64,000 nt of DNA from JALZHR01 sp036388475 (GTDB taxonomy: Bacteria > Acidobacteriota > Blastocatellia > Pyrinomonadales > Pyrinomonadaceae), in assembly GCA_036388475.1 (NCBI GenBank), contig DASVRT010000024.1:1-64000 (forward strand), in the 5' to 3' direction. A model generated the notes under the pieces. It was not told the DNA's origin. It made no database searches and saw only the letters and a program-made list of their open reading frames with translations. The position numbers and the translations under genes were made by a program. The number at the start of each line of letters is the position of its first letter. Within the stretch, counting starts at the first letter, position 1. This document shows positions 34,344-43,352 of the stretch, piece after piece.

Positions 34344-35831
34344 TTATTTCAAAATCCTTTTCAGATTATCTTTCGCCAGCTTGTTTTCCGGGTCTAATTC
34401 CAGCGCTTTGCGATAATCGTCGATGGCTTGTTCGATGTTGCCGATGTCTTCATACGCCGCGCCGCGATTATTGTAGGCGGAAAAATGATACGGATTAAGC
34501 TCGGCGGCTCGGGTGTAATCGGCGATTGCCTTTTGAAACTCGCCGGTCGCGTGATACGCTGCGCCGCGATTGTTGTAAATCGCGTAATCGTTCGGATTAA
34601 GCTCAATTGCCAGCGTGTAGGTTTCAATCGCTTTATCAAATCTCTTGCGCGCGTAGAAATTATCCGCCTGCCGGTAGAATTCTTTGGAAGCGCGAATCGC
34701 CGCGTCGTCAACCGGCTCGATAGTGGAATTTGCGCTCGACGAATTTGCGCTCGACGAATCGGGAACGACTAAAGCCCGCGAAGACAAGCGACCGAACATT
34801 AAAACCGCCAGTACAATGACCGCCGCGCCGCCGGCTAAAAGCAGCGAGAAAACAGCCGCCGTCGAAAATTTGCGATTGGCGAGAGTTTGCCGGAGATTGT
34901 TTAGTAAATTCGCGTCCGTTTTGACCGGAATTCTCATTTTTGTTCCGAGTTCGACGGATTCGGCGGTCGGAAAAACTTTGACCGTTTCAAACGGCGACGG
35001 CTGCGGCTGCGTAGAAAACCATTCCAGAAAACTCTCTAAATCCTCGCGCATTGCCGCCGCGCTTTGATAGCGGAGCGGCGGATTTCGTTCCGGCTCGCGG
35101 TCTTTTTCCAGCGCCTTATAAATGATTTGCTGCAAGCGCTGCGGAATGTCGGCGGGCAGCGGTTCGGGTTCTTTCATCAAAACCGCATACATAATTTCGG
35201 ACGGCTGACCGAGCGGAAACGGCAGTTTGCCGCTCAAAAGATGATAAAGCAGAACGCCGACCGACCAGACATCCGTCTGCACGCTGCGGACGCCTTCAAA
35301 CGATTCGGGCGACATATAGCTGTGCGTGCCGATGACGGTCGAGCTGACCATCGTCGTTTCGACCGCGCGCGAAATGCCGAAGTCGGCGAGCCGCGGCGTA
35401 TCGCCCTGCATCAGGATATTGGCGGGTTTGATGTCGCGGTGAATGATGTTTTTAGAATGCAGATATTCTAAGCCGTTGAGGACGCCGGTGACGATGCGCA
35501 CGGCTTGCCGGACGGGAATTCTGCCCTGTTTTCTCAACATATCGGCGAGCGAGCCGTCTTCGATATACTCGCTCAGGATGACGACCTGACCGTCGTAAAC
35601 GTCCGCGTCAATCAAAGGCAGAACGTTCGGATGCCCGCTCGCTTTTTCCCAGAGCGTCGCTTCCTGGCGAATGGCTTCAAAATTAAACTGACCGGCGTGC
35701 GGCAGCTTCACCGCAACTTTTTTGGTCACGAATTGCGAGCGTTTTTCCGCCAGCCAGACTTCGCCGAAACCGCCTTTGGCGAGCTTTCTGATTAATACGT
35801 AACTGCCGAATTTTTGCCCTGCTTGAAACAT
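34344..35831 (-). CDS. Membrane Ser/Thr protein kinase with C-terminal TPRs
   Basis: 495 residues. The Hanks-type kinase domain (about 10-275) has the glycine loop KGGFGEVW, the ATP lysine in VAVKL (about 42), HRDIKPANI (131-139), DFGIS (150-154) and SPESFEG, all intact. A linker leads to one membrane helix (about 322-348, FSTAAVFSLLLAGGAAVIVLAVLMF). A Ser/Asn-rich stretch and three TPRs (about 385-495, AIETYTLAIELNPNDYAIYNNRG and similar) follow outside. This architecture is typical of Acidobacteria: an external TPR platform linked to a cytoplasmic kinase. Ligand and targets are unknown. Confidence 0.92.
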   Translation of the reverse strand: MFQAGQKFGSYVLIRKLAKGGFGEVWLAEKRSQFVTKKVAVKLPHAGQFNFEAIRQEATLWEKASGHPNVLPLIDADVYDGQVVILSEYIEDGSLADMLRKQGRIPVRQAVRIVTGVLNGLEYLHSKNIIHRDIKPANILMQGDTPRLADFGISRAVETTMVSSTVIGTHSYMSPESFEGVRSVQTDVWSVGVLLYHLLSGKLPFPLGQPSEIMYAVLMKEPEPLPADIPQRLQQIIYKALEKDREPERNPPLRYQSAAAMREDLESFLEWFSTQPQPSPFETVKVFPTAESVELGTKMRIPVKTDANLLNNLRQTLANRKFSTAAVFSLLLAGGAAVIVLAVLMFGRLSSRALVVPDSSSANSSSANSTIEPVDDAAIRASKEFYRQADNFYARKRFDKAIETYTLAIELNPNDYAIYNNRGAAYHATGEFQKAIADYTRAAELNPYHFSAYNNRGAAYEDIGNIEQAIDDYRKALELDPENKLAKDNLKRILK

Positions 35832-35875
35832 TGATGTATTTGATTATAAGCAAACCGGAATGGTTTTATGTAAGT

Positions 35876-36772
35876 TTATTTAAGATAATTTTGTATTTCG
35901 GCGATTGATTCGTGCGAAATTAGTTGAAAAACGCGTTTATCGGTGTCATTCGGCAGATGTTTCGCCGTCAGGCTGTCGGTAATCACAAAGCTGCACGAAT
36001 CCAAGCCTTTTTTCCAATCCGCTTCGCGCGTATTGCGCACCACCAGATTTTCTTCGCCGATGCCGACGGCGACGAGCATCGTCTGCGACCAGCGCAGAAA
36101 CTTTTCCCAGTGCGAGACGACGCCGACCAAATCGGTTTCGCCCGGTTTTTCCTTGCCGCGCATCGAATCCTGCACGGAATTTAATTTCAGCCGGACGAAA
36201 GCCGCCGGCGCGGCAAAATTTTCCGCCGCATCCGAAAGCGAAACGATTAGGGAATTTGCGGCGAAGCCGTCTTTTTCGGCTTTGGCAAAATCGACGGCGG
36301 AAACCGGCGCGGCGAAATGCGCGGAGATTTCGACGGCGAGAATGCGGCTTAAATCGACGTCCGATTCGACAATCACGATTTTCTGCGGCTTTTTCGCTTG
36401 CAGCCGGAAATTAAGCCGCGTTTTTATCTGCTTGTTTTCAAAACCGCGCCGCCGCGCATCATTCAAAAACGACGAAATCAGACGGTCGAGCTCGCTTTCA
36501 ATCTGCCGTGCCGTTTCGTTGATTTTCAATTCCGTCACTTTTCGCGCGTAAACGCCGCTGCCGACGCGCGACTCGACCCAGCCGTTTTCCTCCAGCCAGC
36601 GATACGCCGCGCTCGCCGTGTTCGGATGAATCTTCAGCCGCAGAGCGATTTCGCGCACGCTCGGCAGCCGGTCGCCCGCCTGTAAGTCGCCGCTCACAAT
36701 CGCCAGCATCACCTGCCGCGTCAACTGCTCGCGCAGAGAGATTTCGCTGTTTTTGGAAAGCCAGAGTTTCAT
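35876..36772 (-). CDS. GntR-family transcriptional regulator
   Basis: 298 residues. The N-terminal winged helix (about 1-75) shows SLREQLTRQVMLAIVSGDLQAGDRLPSVREIALRLKIHPNTASAAYRWLEENGWVESR in sequence, the YtrA/MocR-type GntR DNA-binding domain. The remaining 220 residues contain KIVIVESDVDLSRILAVEI and SCSFVITDSLTAKHLP, suggesting an alpha/beta ligand-binding or receiver-like domain. No aminotransferase domain is present, so it is not a full MocR. The adjacent downstream esterase gene is a possible target. Confidence 0.85.
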   Translation of the reverse strand: MKLWLSKNSEISLREQLTRQVMLAIVSGDLQAGDRLPSVREIALRLKIHPNTASAAYRWLEENGWVESRVGSGVYARKVTELKINETARQIESELDRLISSFLNDARRRGFENKQIKTRLNFRLQAKKPQKIVIVESDVDLSRILAVEISAHFAAPVSAVDFAKAEKDGFAANSLIVSLSDAAENFAAPAAFVRLKLNSVQDSMRGKEKPGETDLVGVVSHWEKFLRWSQTMLVAVGIGEENLVVRNTREADWKKGLDSCSFVITDSLTAKHLPNDTDKRVFQLISHESIAEIQNYLK

Positions 36773-36779
36773 AATAACG

Positions 36780-36830
36780 GAGAACTGAGAACTGATAACT
36801 AATTCTTTTAACTATCAGCTCTCAGTTCTC
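36780..36830. repeat. Palindrome of GAGAACTGA words, entering the esterase C-terminus
   Basis: GAGAACTGAGAACTGATA (36780-36797) pairs 17/18 with TATCAGCTCTCAGTTCTC (36813-36830). The right arm encodes the last residues of the esterase (RELRADS, then stop at 36808). Confidence 0.8.
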
Positions 36831-37821
36831 GCTTAATCGCGTTTGAAATCATTTCGAGCGAGCGATTTTGACGATACGAAATATTAAAATGACCGTCGTC
36901 GAATTCTTCGTGGACGTGCGGAATATCGAAATCACGCAGCTTTTTGCACAAAATTTTCGCGCCGACGTCGAGCGCAAATTCGTCCCGCGTGCCCGCATCA
37001 ATATACAGCAATTTCAGGCTTTTCAAGTTTTCCACAGACTTTTCCACAAGTCGAACGGGGTCGTGCGCCAGCCATTTCGCCCAGATTTCCCCGCGAGTTT
37101 CGCCGGTCTCTAAATCGAACGGCAAATCGAAACCGATTTCCGAATCGGGATTCGGCGAGTAGCACGCGCTCATTCCGATTGTGTTCAGCCCGTCAAAATC
37201 GTGCTTGCCTTTTTTCTCGTCTTCATTCCAGAATTTTTCCATCAATTTTTTCGGGTCGCCCTTGACGGAGCGAAAAGCGTGCGCGAAGCCGGGCAGATAG
37301 CAATATTCAAAAAAGCAGTCGCCGCTGGTCGAGCCAGCCAGACCGAACAGGCGAGCGTGGCGCATCGCCATAATCAGAGCGCCGTAGCCGCCCGAAGATT
37401 TGCCCATCACGGCGCGCGCGTTTTTATCGCGGATGGTTCGGAAATTTTCGTCGATGAACGGCACGATTTCGCGCGTCAAATAATCTTCGTAATTTCCCGT
37501 CGCGCTCGAATTGATATACTGCGAGCCGCCGTAATAAGTAAAACAATCGGGCATCACGACAATCATCGGCTGGATTTTGCCTTGACCAATGAGCCTGTCC
37601 ATTCTTTCGGCTAAATTCGGCGTAAAAGCGCTGTCGTTCAACAGCATCCGCCCGCGCCCGGTAAAACCTGTCAGGCAGTAAACGGTCGGAAAATCCGCGC
37701 CGCTTTCTTCGTATTCGGGCGGAAGATAGACGATAACTTCCCGCACGTGTTTATCATTGAGCGGATTGTTTTTTAAAATCCCGCTTTCGTGTCGCAGAGT
37801 TTTGACGGTTCCTTGCTTCAT
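36808..37821 (-). CDS. Esterase (esterase D/feruloyl-esterase-like alpha/beta hydrolase)
   Basis: About 337 residues from the ATG at 37821. A 30-residue upstream extension is encoded by AGTAAAA/GAACTGA repeats and was rejected. The fold is that of putative esterases: VREVIVYLPPEYEE, the nucleophile elbow VMGKSSGGYGALIMAM (GxSxG), a late DAGTRDEF acid and FDDGHFNISYRQ histidine. Such enzymes cleave short acyl or glycosyl esters such as S-formylglutathione or trehalose esters. No signal peptide is present, so it acts in the cytoplasm. The C-terminal seven residues come from a repeat. Confidence 0.88.
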   Translation of the reverse strand: MKQGTVKTLRHESGILKNNPLNDKHVREVIVYLPPEYEESGADFPTVYCLTGFTGRGRMLLNDSAFTPNLAERMDRLIGQGKIQPMIVVMPDCFTYYGGSQYINSSATGNYEDYLTREIVPFIDENFRTIRDKNARAVMGKSSGGYGALIMAMRHARLFGLAGSTSGDCFFEYCYLPGFAHAFRSVKGDPKKLMEKFWNEDEKKGKHDFDGLNTIGMSACYSPNPDSEIGFDLPFDLETGETRGEIWAKWLAHDPVRLVEKSVENLKSLKLLYIDAGTRDEFALDVGAKILCKKLRDFDIPHVHEEFDDGHFNISYRQNRSLEMISNAIKRELRADS

Positions 37822-37847
37822 AAATTTAATTTTTAACGCAAAGTTTA

Positions 37848-37990
37848 GTAAGTAAAAAGTAAAAAGTAAAAAGTAAAAAGTGAGAACTGAGAATTGAGAA
37901 CTGAAAATCAAAGCCGAATATCATTCATCAACGCCTGCGGCTCGCCTCTTCCTTTTTACTTTTTACTTTTTACTTTTTACTTTTTACTTT
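37848..37990. repeat. Inverted arrays of the heptamer AAAAAGT
   Basis: Four tandem AAAAGTA-type heptamers (about 37851-37881), then GAGAACTGAGAATTGAGAAC. After about 55 bases comes the reverse array (ACTTTTT five times, 37952-37990). The array reaches the divergent start region of the 38002 gene and supplies the false N-terminal extension of the esterase frame. Confidence 0.85.
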
Positions 37991-38001
37991 AAACTCTCTG
38001 T

Positions 38002-38628
38002 ATGGCTGGCGGCGATTTAATCAATGTGAATCCGAACGTTTTGAATTCGACCATCGAATTTCTGACGGCGATGATTACGCCCGCGCTGCTTATCTCGGCG
38101 ACCGGCTCGCTCGTGCTTTCGACTTCGACGCGTTTAGGGCGCGTGGTGGACCGCGTCCGCGAGCTGGAAAGAAGGATTCAGGAATTGCTTGTCGCCGAAG
38201 ATAAAAACGACATTCCGCTTTACGATAAGCGGCTGGAGGTCATCGTCGCGCTGCTCGATAAAGTGACGAGCCGCTCGCGGATTTTGCAGCGCGCGATGGT
38301 CGCGTTTTATTACGGCTTGGGATTTTTTATTTTAACCAGCGTGACGATTGCGATTGCCGGAATTTTGAGCATTTATCGCTGGCTGCCGATTCCGGTCGGC
38401 GTGGTCGGCATTATGTTTCTTTTTTACGGCAGCCTTCTGATGCTGCGCGAGGCGCGAATGGCGACGGCGACGATTAACGCCGAGATGGATTTTACGTGGG
38501 AGCTGGCGCGCACCGTCGCGCCGGAAAGCGTGCTCAGCAAATACAAACGCAATGTTTTTAAACAAGGAAAACTCAGAGCCAAAATTCATGAAACTCTGGC
38601 GAACCGGCGAGCTGACGACGAGAGTTGA
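38002..38628 (+). CDS. DUF2721 membrane protein
   Basis: 208 residues. ITPALLISATGSLVLSTSTRLGRVVDRVRELE is the DUF2721 signature: a membrane helix followed by an amphipathic helix. Two further hydrophobic helices follow (MVAFYYGLGFFILTSVTIAIAGIL, LPIPVGVVGIMFLFYGSLLML). The function of the family is unknown. Its 3' end overlaps the radical SAM gene by 41 bases, so the pair is cotranscribed. Confidence 0.85.
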   Translation: MAGGDLINVNPNVLNSTIEFLTAMITPALLISATGSLVLSTSTRLGRVVDRVRELERRIQELLVAEDKNDIPLYDKRLEVIVALLDKVTSRSRILQRAMVAFYYGLGFFILTSVTIAIAGILSIYRWLPIPVGVVGIMFLFYGSLLMLREARMATATINAEMDFTWELARTVAPESVLSKYKRNVFKQGKLRAKIHETLANRRADDES

Positions 38629-39580
38629 GCAGTTGGAAAAACTGCTCGCCTCCTGCACCGTCTGCCCGAAAGACTGCGGCAACAATCGCCTGCGAGACGA
38701 AATCGCCGCGTGTTATTCGGGACGCCTGCCGGTCGTTTCCAGCTACACGGCGCATTTCGGCGAAGAACCCGTTTTGTCGGGCGTCAAAGGCGCGGGCAAT
38801 ATTTTTTTCGGCAACTGCAATCTGCGCTGCGTCTACTGCCAGAATTATCAAATCTCGCAGACCTGGAAAGCGCAGCGTAAAAACGAGGTGACGCACGAGC
38901 GGCTGGCGGAAATGATGCTGGAATTGCAGGCGCGAGGCTGTCACAACATCGGTTTCGTCAGCCCGACGCATTTCGCGCCGCAGATGGCGAGGGCGATTTT
39001 GCTGGCGGCGGAAAACGGTTTGCGTTTACCGATTGTTTACAACACGAACGCTTACGATTCGGTCGAGGTTCTGCGATTGCTCGACGGCGTTGTCGATGTT
39101 TATCTGCCGGATTTGAAATACGCCGACAGCGCCGCCGGTTTTCAATATTCGAAAGTGCGCGATTACGCCAAGTTTTCGCGCGCAGCGATAAAAGAAATGT
39201 TTCGGCAGACGGGCGATAAGTTGATTTACGACGAAAACGGTTTATTAAAACGCGGGCTGATCATTCGGCTTCTGGTTTTGCCGAACGATTTGGCGGAAAT
39301 CCGCGAGTCTCTGCGCTGGATTCGCGACGAGCTTTCGCCGAAAGTCGCCGTTTCATTAATGGCGCAATATTATGCGACGAACAAAGCGGCGACCGACGAG
39401 CGTTATATTCTGCTCTCGCGCCGCATTTCCGAACGCGAATGGTTTGAAGCCGTCGAGGCGCTCGAAGAATTCGAGATGGAAGAAGGTTTTATACAGGAAT
39501 ACGAATCGGCATCGCACTATTACCGACCGGATTTTTCGGACGCGGAAAAGCCTTTTAAAGACATTCGGGATTTTCAGTAA
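38588..39580 (+). CDS. Radical SAM protein, PflX/AmmeMemo-like (COG1313-type)
   Basis: About 330 residues from the ATG at 38588 (an ATG 36 bases earlier is possible). Radical SAM motif GNCNLRCVYCQNYQIS (CxxxCxxC), preceded by an extra cysteine set CTVCPKDCGNNRL, as in putative pyruvate-formate-lyase-activating homologues that stand alone. NIGFVSPTHFAPQM and VDVYLPDLKYAD are typical barrel strands. Target and product are unknown, and no glycyl radical enzyme is nearby. It overlaps the end of the DUF2721 gene by 41 bases. Confidence 0.88.
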   Translation: MKLWRTGELTTRVEQLEKLLASCTVCPKDCGNNRLRDEIAACYSGRLPVVSSYTAHFGEEPVLSGVKGAGNIFFGNCNLRCVYCQNYQISQTWKAQRKNEVTHERLAEMMLELQARGCHNIGFVSPTHFAPQMARAILLAAENGLRLPIVYNTNAYDSVEVLRLLDGVVDVYLPDLKYADSAAGFQYSKVRDYAKFSRAAIKEMFRQTGDKLIYDENGLLKRGLIIRLLVLPNDLAEIRESLRWIRDELSPKVAVSLMAQYYATNKAATDERYILLSRRISEREWFEAVEALEEFEMEEGFIQEYESASHYYRPDFSDAEKPFKDIRDFQ

Positions 39581-39669
39581 AAAGGAAAAGGCGCGCGCTC
39601 GGTAAAAGCACGAATTTACGGGAACAAATTTCTAATTTAATTGTCTAATCGTCTTGGAGGTAATTCGAG

Positions 39670-39945
39670 ATGAAAAGCGGAATCCGAAATTTATTGCTGG
39701 CGAGTTGTTTTCTTTTCGCAGTTTCTTATGATTGTTATACGCCGGGCGCCGATTATGACCGGCGAGACGGGCTTTATCCTGAATCCGGCGGTTACTCCCG
39801 AATGTTCAGAAAGGCTTACGGAGAGCGTTGGCGGAAATTGGGTTCGGCGACGTTTTTTCTGGGCGCGACGTTAACCGTCGCGGCTTGCTTTGTTTGGCGA
39901 AGAGAAGAACAAAACGGTAATAAAAGTCTTTCAATTCTTATTTGA
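39670..39945 (+). CDS. Small secreted or lipoprotein-like hypothetical protein
   Basis: 91 residues, preceded by GGAGGT at a normal distance. The start is a signal-peptide-like segment (LLLASCFLFAVSYDC), possibly with a lipobox-like cysteine. A basic, tyrosine-rich middle and a membrane helix (ATFFLGATLTVAACFVW) follow. No family is recognised. Its stop overlaps the leader of the peroxiredoxin gene, so they form a transcription unit. Confidence 0.55.
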   Translation: MKSGIRNLLLASCFLFAVSYDCYTPGADYDRRDGLYPESGGYSRMFRKAYGERWRKLGSATFFLGATLTVAACFVWRREEQNGNKSLSILI

Positions 39946-39962
39946 GAGGAATAATTAAAATT

Positions 39963-40415
39963 ATGAAAATTGGCGACACGGCACCGAATTTTAGTTTAAA
40001 AGACGGTCAGGGCGAGCAGTGGAACCTGTCCGAGCAGCGCGGCAAAACCGTCGTTCTGTTGTTTTATCCGGGCGACGACACGCCGGTTTGCACCAAACAG
40101 CTTTGTTCGGTGCGCGACAACTGGGAGCAATATCAGGCGACGGGCGCGGAAGTCGTCGGCATTTCGACCGATTCGGTCAAATCGCACAAGGATTTCCGCG
40201 ATAAATACAACCTTACTTTGCCGCTTTTATCCGACGAAAAAGGCGAAGTCAACAAGCTTTACGCGGCGACCTCGTGGCTGCCGGGACGCTCGGCGCGCGC
40301 CGTCGTGGTAATCGACAAAACGGGTCGCATCGCTTATCACAAGGTTCAGTCTTTGAGCCTGTTTCGCCCGAAAGACGACGAAATTTTAGAGGCGATTCGT
40401 CAAGCGGAGAAATAA
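39963..40415 (+). CDS. bcp: Peroxiredoxin, BCP/PrxQ type
   Basis: 150 residues from the ATG at 39963, with AGAGGA 11 bases upstream. The thioredoxin-fold peroxidase motif LLFYPGDDTPVCTKQLCSVRD places the peroxidatic Cys43 and resolving Cys48, the five-residue spacing of atypical 2-Cys PrxQ enzymes. It reduces hydroperoxides with thioredoxin. Nearby genes for an Fe(2+)-trafficking protein and, further off, a methionine sulfoxide reductase suggest a region of oxidative-stress functions. The stop codon is immediately followed by a palindromic repeat. Confidence 0.93.
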   Translation: MKIGDTAPNFSLKDGQGEQWNLSEQRGKTVVLLFYPGDDTPVCTKQLCSVRDNWEQYQATGAEVVGISTDSVKSHKDFRDKYNLTLPLLSDEKGEVNKLYAATSWLPGRSARAVVVIDKTGRIAYHKVQSLSLFRPKDDEILEAIRQAEK

Positions 40416-40505
40416 ACGATGAACGAGAAATGATAAACGCGGAATTAAAAACAAAAACGCAGAAATTGCAATTCATCGTTCATCGTTCCGCATTCATCGT
40501 TTCTC
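40414..40505. repeat. Palindrome of ATGAACG/ATTCATCG words after bcp
   Basis: Begins at the bcp stop codon with AAACGATGAACGAGAAATGA and ends TTCATCGTTCATCGTTCCGC...ATTCATCGTTT. It shares the words of the element inserted in the nuclease gene (26077-26243) and is the intergenic relative of it. Confidence 0.75.
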
Positions 40506-40553
40506 TGTAATTTATGATAATCTGTGATTAAAACTGTATGAGGAGTTTCTAAA

Positions 40554-40850
40554 ATGGCTTTATTATCGGGCGATAAATTCAAATGCACGCGCTGCGGGCG
40601 CAAGGACGAGCAGATGGCGTTTGCGCCGTTTCCGAACGAGCTGGGCGCGCGCGTTTACAACGAAATCTGTCAAACCTGCTGGAAGGAATGGCTGCAAAAA
40701 CAGAACCAGCTTATCAACCATTTCGGGCTGGACGTATCAAGCCCCGACTCGCACGATTTTCTATTCGACAATCTGAAGATTTTTCTCTTTAACGAGGGCG
40801 TCGAACTCACGCAGATTGATACGACAAAGGAAGGCTCGGTTAACTGGTAA
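40554..40850 (+). CDS. Fe(2+)-trafficking protein (YggX-like) with CxxC pairs
   Basis: 98 residues. PFPNELGARVYNEI...WKEWLQKQNQLINHFGL is the YggX family core; these proteins protect Fe-S clusters from oxidants and move ferrous iron. Unlike the enteric protein, this one has FKCTRCGRK at the front (Cys11, Cys14) and EICQTCW (Cys39, Cys42), forming a CxxC...CxxC set that could bind zinc or iron. AGGAG precedes the ATG. It follows bcp and is followed by a single-arm heptamer repeat and a hairpin. Confidence 0.88.
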   Translation: MALLSGDKFKCTRCGRKDEQMAFAPFPNELGARVYNEICQTCWKEWLQKQNQLINHFGLDVSSPDSHDFLFDNLKIFLFNEGVELTQIDTTKEGSVNW

Positions 40851-40854
40851 GGCA

Positions 40855-40882
40855 AAAGTAAAAAGTAAAAAGTAAAAAGTAA
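40855..40882. repeat. AAAAAGT heptamer array, single arm
   Basis: AAAAGTA is repeated about four times directly behind the stop of the Fe(2+)-trafficking gene. It is the same word as at 37848-37990 but without the opposite arm. Confidence 0.75.
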
Positions 40883-40885
40883 ATT

Positions 40886-40920
40886 GCGGATTGTTCGGTG
40901 CGGGCAGTCCGCTTTTTCTT
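40886..40920 (+). terminator. Terminator after the Fe(2+)-trafficking gene
   Basis: GCGGATTG and CAGTCCGC form an 8-bp stem (one G-U) around an 11-base loop, followed by TTTTTCTT. Confidence 0.65.
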
Positions 40921-41062
40921 TGTTTTTACCGCCGCGGTTTATTGTCCGCTCCGCGCATTTCATTGATTGATTCCTGCCGTTTATTGAAAACCTATCCGCG
41001 CGCGCTGCGTATCACTGGTAAATTTATTGTTTATTCTTTCGGTTTTTATTTATTCAAACAAT

Positions 41063-43333
41063 ATGAAACACATACGCTTTCTTATCGCGCCGGCGGCATT
41101 ATTATTTATTTTTTCGGTCGCGGCGTTTGCCCAGACGAACGGGAAAATCAGCGGCAAGGTAACTTACGGCGGCGACAACACGATTCTGCACGACGCGGCG
41201 GTGCAGATTGTCCAGCTGAAACGCACAATTTCGACCGACGCGGACGGCAATTACGAATTTACGGACATTCCGCCCGGTCGCTACACGCTGCTGGTACACA
41301 TCGAAGGCTTTGCCGACGCGACGAAAATTGTCGATTTAAAAGCCGGCGCGAGCGAAACGGCTAATTTCGCGCTGCAAATCTCGTCGGTTCGCGCCGACGT
41401 GACCGTGACGGCTTCGGGAACGGAGCAATCGGTTTTCGATTCGTTTCAATCGGTCAATTCCGTCAGTTCGACGCAGATTACGGAAAGAGCTTCGACTTCG
41501 CTCGGCGAGGTTTTGGAAAACGAAACCGGCGTCGCGAAACGCAGCTTCGGCGTCGGCTCGTCGCGACCCGTGATTCGCGGCTTCGACGGCGACCGCGTGC
41601 TGGTTTTGCAGGACGGCGTGCGCGGCGGCTCGCTCGGCTCGCAGTCGGGCGACCACGGCGAATCGGTCGACCCGCTCAGCGCGGAGCGCATCGAGGTCGT
41701 CAAAGGTCCGGGCACTTTGCTTTACGGCAGCAACGCGCTCGGCGGCGTGGTCAACGTCATCGGCAACGACGAAAACGAAGCGCACAAAGGCTTTCGCGGA
41801 TTTTTCACCGCGCTCGCCGGCACGGCTGACCGTCAGGGCGGCTTGGCAGGCGGTTTGGAATACGGTTTTAAAAACTGGCTTTTTCGCGGAAATCTGAGCG
41901 CGCAGCGGTCGGACAATTACGCGACGCCGCTCGGCATTATTCCGAACAGCGCTTCGCGTTCCAATACGGGTTCTTTCGGCGTCGGCTATTACGGCAATAA
42001 AGCGTTTGTGAGCGGAACGTTTAACGCCGACATTCGGCGCTACGGCATTCCTTTCGCCGCGCTTTTCGAAGGCGGCGAGGAAACCGCGCCAAACTCGCTC
42101 GGCGGCGAGCTCCCGTTTGTCGATGAAGACGTCGATATTCGTATGCGCCGCCGGAATTTCCGTATCAACGGCGGCTTTCGCAATCTGAACAATTCGTTTC
42201 TGAGCAGCGTCAATTACAATCTCGATTACACGAATTATCGCCACAAGGAAATCGAAACGATTGACGGCGTTGACGAAATCGGCACGATTTTCGACAACCG
42301 GACTTTTTCGTATCGTTCCGCTTTTGAGCAGACGAAATACAACCGTCTGACGGGACGTTTCGGTTTTGAAGGCTTTAACCGCGATTACGAAATCAACGGC
42401 GCGGAGCAGTTGATTGAAGGCAAAGTCGAGCATAATTCGATTGCCTTTTTCGGTCTGGAAGAGATGGATTTCGAGCGCTTCAAATTTCAATTCGGCGGGC
42501 GCGTCGAACGCAACAGCTATCGTCCCGAAAATCCCGGTTTGCTCGAACGCACTTTTACGGGTTTTTCCGGCGGAGTCGGCGCGAATTTCAAGCTTTGGAA
42601 AGGCGGCGCGTTCGTCGCCAATTACACGCATTCGTTCCGCGCGCCGTCGCTCGAAGAGCTTTATAACAATGGTCCGCACGTCGGCACGATTTCCTTTGAA
42701 ATCGGCAACGAAGCCTTGCGTCCCGAACAGTCCAACGGCTTGGATTTTTCGCTTCGTCATCAGTCCGAACGCCTCCGAATCACGGGCGATATTTATTATT
42801 ACCGCATTAACAATTTCGTCTTTCAGGCTTTGCAGGATGCGGACGGCGACGGTCAGATTGATATTATCGAAGGGCTTCCCGTGCGGCGCTACGAGCAGCG
42901 CGACAGCAGCTATGCAGGAGCGGAAATCAGCGCGGACGTGACGATTAATAAATATCTCGTCTTCCTGGCGGGCGGCGATTTGGTCAAAGCCGAATTGACG
43001 GACGGCACGCCGCTGCCGCGAATTCCGCCGATGCGCGGGCGTCTCGGTCTGGACATTCGCTACAAAGGCTTGAGCGTTCGTCCCGAAGGCGTTTTTGTCG
43101 GCAAGCGCGGGCAGGGCGACATTTTTCCGCTCGAAACGCCGACCGACGGCTATTCGCTCTTCAACGTCGCCGGTTCGTACACCATCGGCAGACAGCATTT
43201 CGCGCATATTTTCAGCTTTAATGCATACAATCTGACGAATAAGCTCTATCGCAATCACCTGTCTTTTATCAAAGACCTCGCGCCGGAAATCGGGCGCGGC
43301 GTTCGATTTAGTTACACCGTCAGATTTTTCTAA
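41063..43333 (+). CDS. TonB-dependent outer membrane receptor
   Basis: About 756 residues from the ATG at 41063. Signal peptide IRFLIAPAALLFIFSVAAFAQ, then a carboxypeptidase-regulatory-like domain (about 25-105). The plug follows (SVFDSFQSVNSVSS, GVSSRPVIRGFDGDRVLVLQDGV-like stretch, RIEVVKGPGTLLYGSNALGGVVNV), then a 22-strand barrel ending FSYTVRFF with the terminal aromatic residue. The last strands (LYRNHLSFIKDLAPEIGRGVRF) resemble zinc or haem receptors of the ZnuD group. It imports a scarce ligand through TonB. No cobalamin riboswitch is seen upstream. Confidence 0.93.
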   Translation: MKHIRFLIAPAALLFIFSVAAFAQTNGKISGKVTYGGDNTILHDAAVQIVQLKRTISTDADGNYEFTDIPPGRYTLLVHIEGFADATKIVDLKAGASETANFALQISSVRADVTVTASGTEQSVFDSFQSVNSVSSTQITERASTSLGEVLENETGVAKRSFGVGSSRPVIRGFDGDRVLVLQDGVRGGSLGSQSGDHGESVDPLSAERIEVVKGPGTLLYGSNALGGVVNVIGNDENEAHKGFRGFFTALAGTADRQGGLAGGLEYGFKNWLFRGNLSAQRSDNYATPLGIIPNSASRSNTGSFGVGYYGNKAFVSGTFNADIRRYGIPFAALFEGGEETAPNSLGGELPFVDEDVDIRMRRRNFRINGGFRNLNNSFLSSVNYNLDYTNYRHKEIETIDGVDEIGTIFDNRTFSYRSAFEQTKYNRLTGRFGFEGFNRDYEINGAEQLIEGKVEHNSIAFFGLEEMDFERFKFQFGGRVERNSYRPENPGLLERTFTGFSGGVGANFKLWKGGAFVANYTHSFRAPSLEELYNNGPHVGTISFEIGNEALRPEQSNGLDFSLRHQSERLRITGDIYYYRINNFVFQALQDADGDGQIDIIEGLPVRRYEQRDSSYAGAEISADVTINKYLVFLAGGDLVKAELTDGTPLPRIPPMRGRLGLDIRYKGLSVRPEGVFVGKRGQGDIFPLETPTDGYSLFNVAGSYTIGRQHFAHIFSFNAYNLTNKLYRNHLSFIKDLAPEIGRGVRFSYTVRFF

Positions 43334-43352
43334 AACGAGCAAAGGGTCGGTT

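Noticed and set aside
40886..41062. Cobalamin riboswitch before the TonB receptor
   Set aside because: Only a weak TATCACTGG resembles the B12 box; the other conserved parts are missing.
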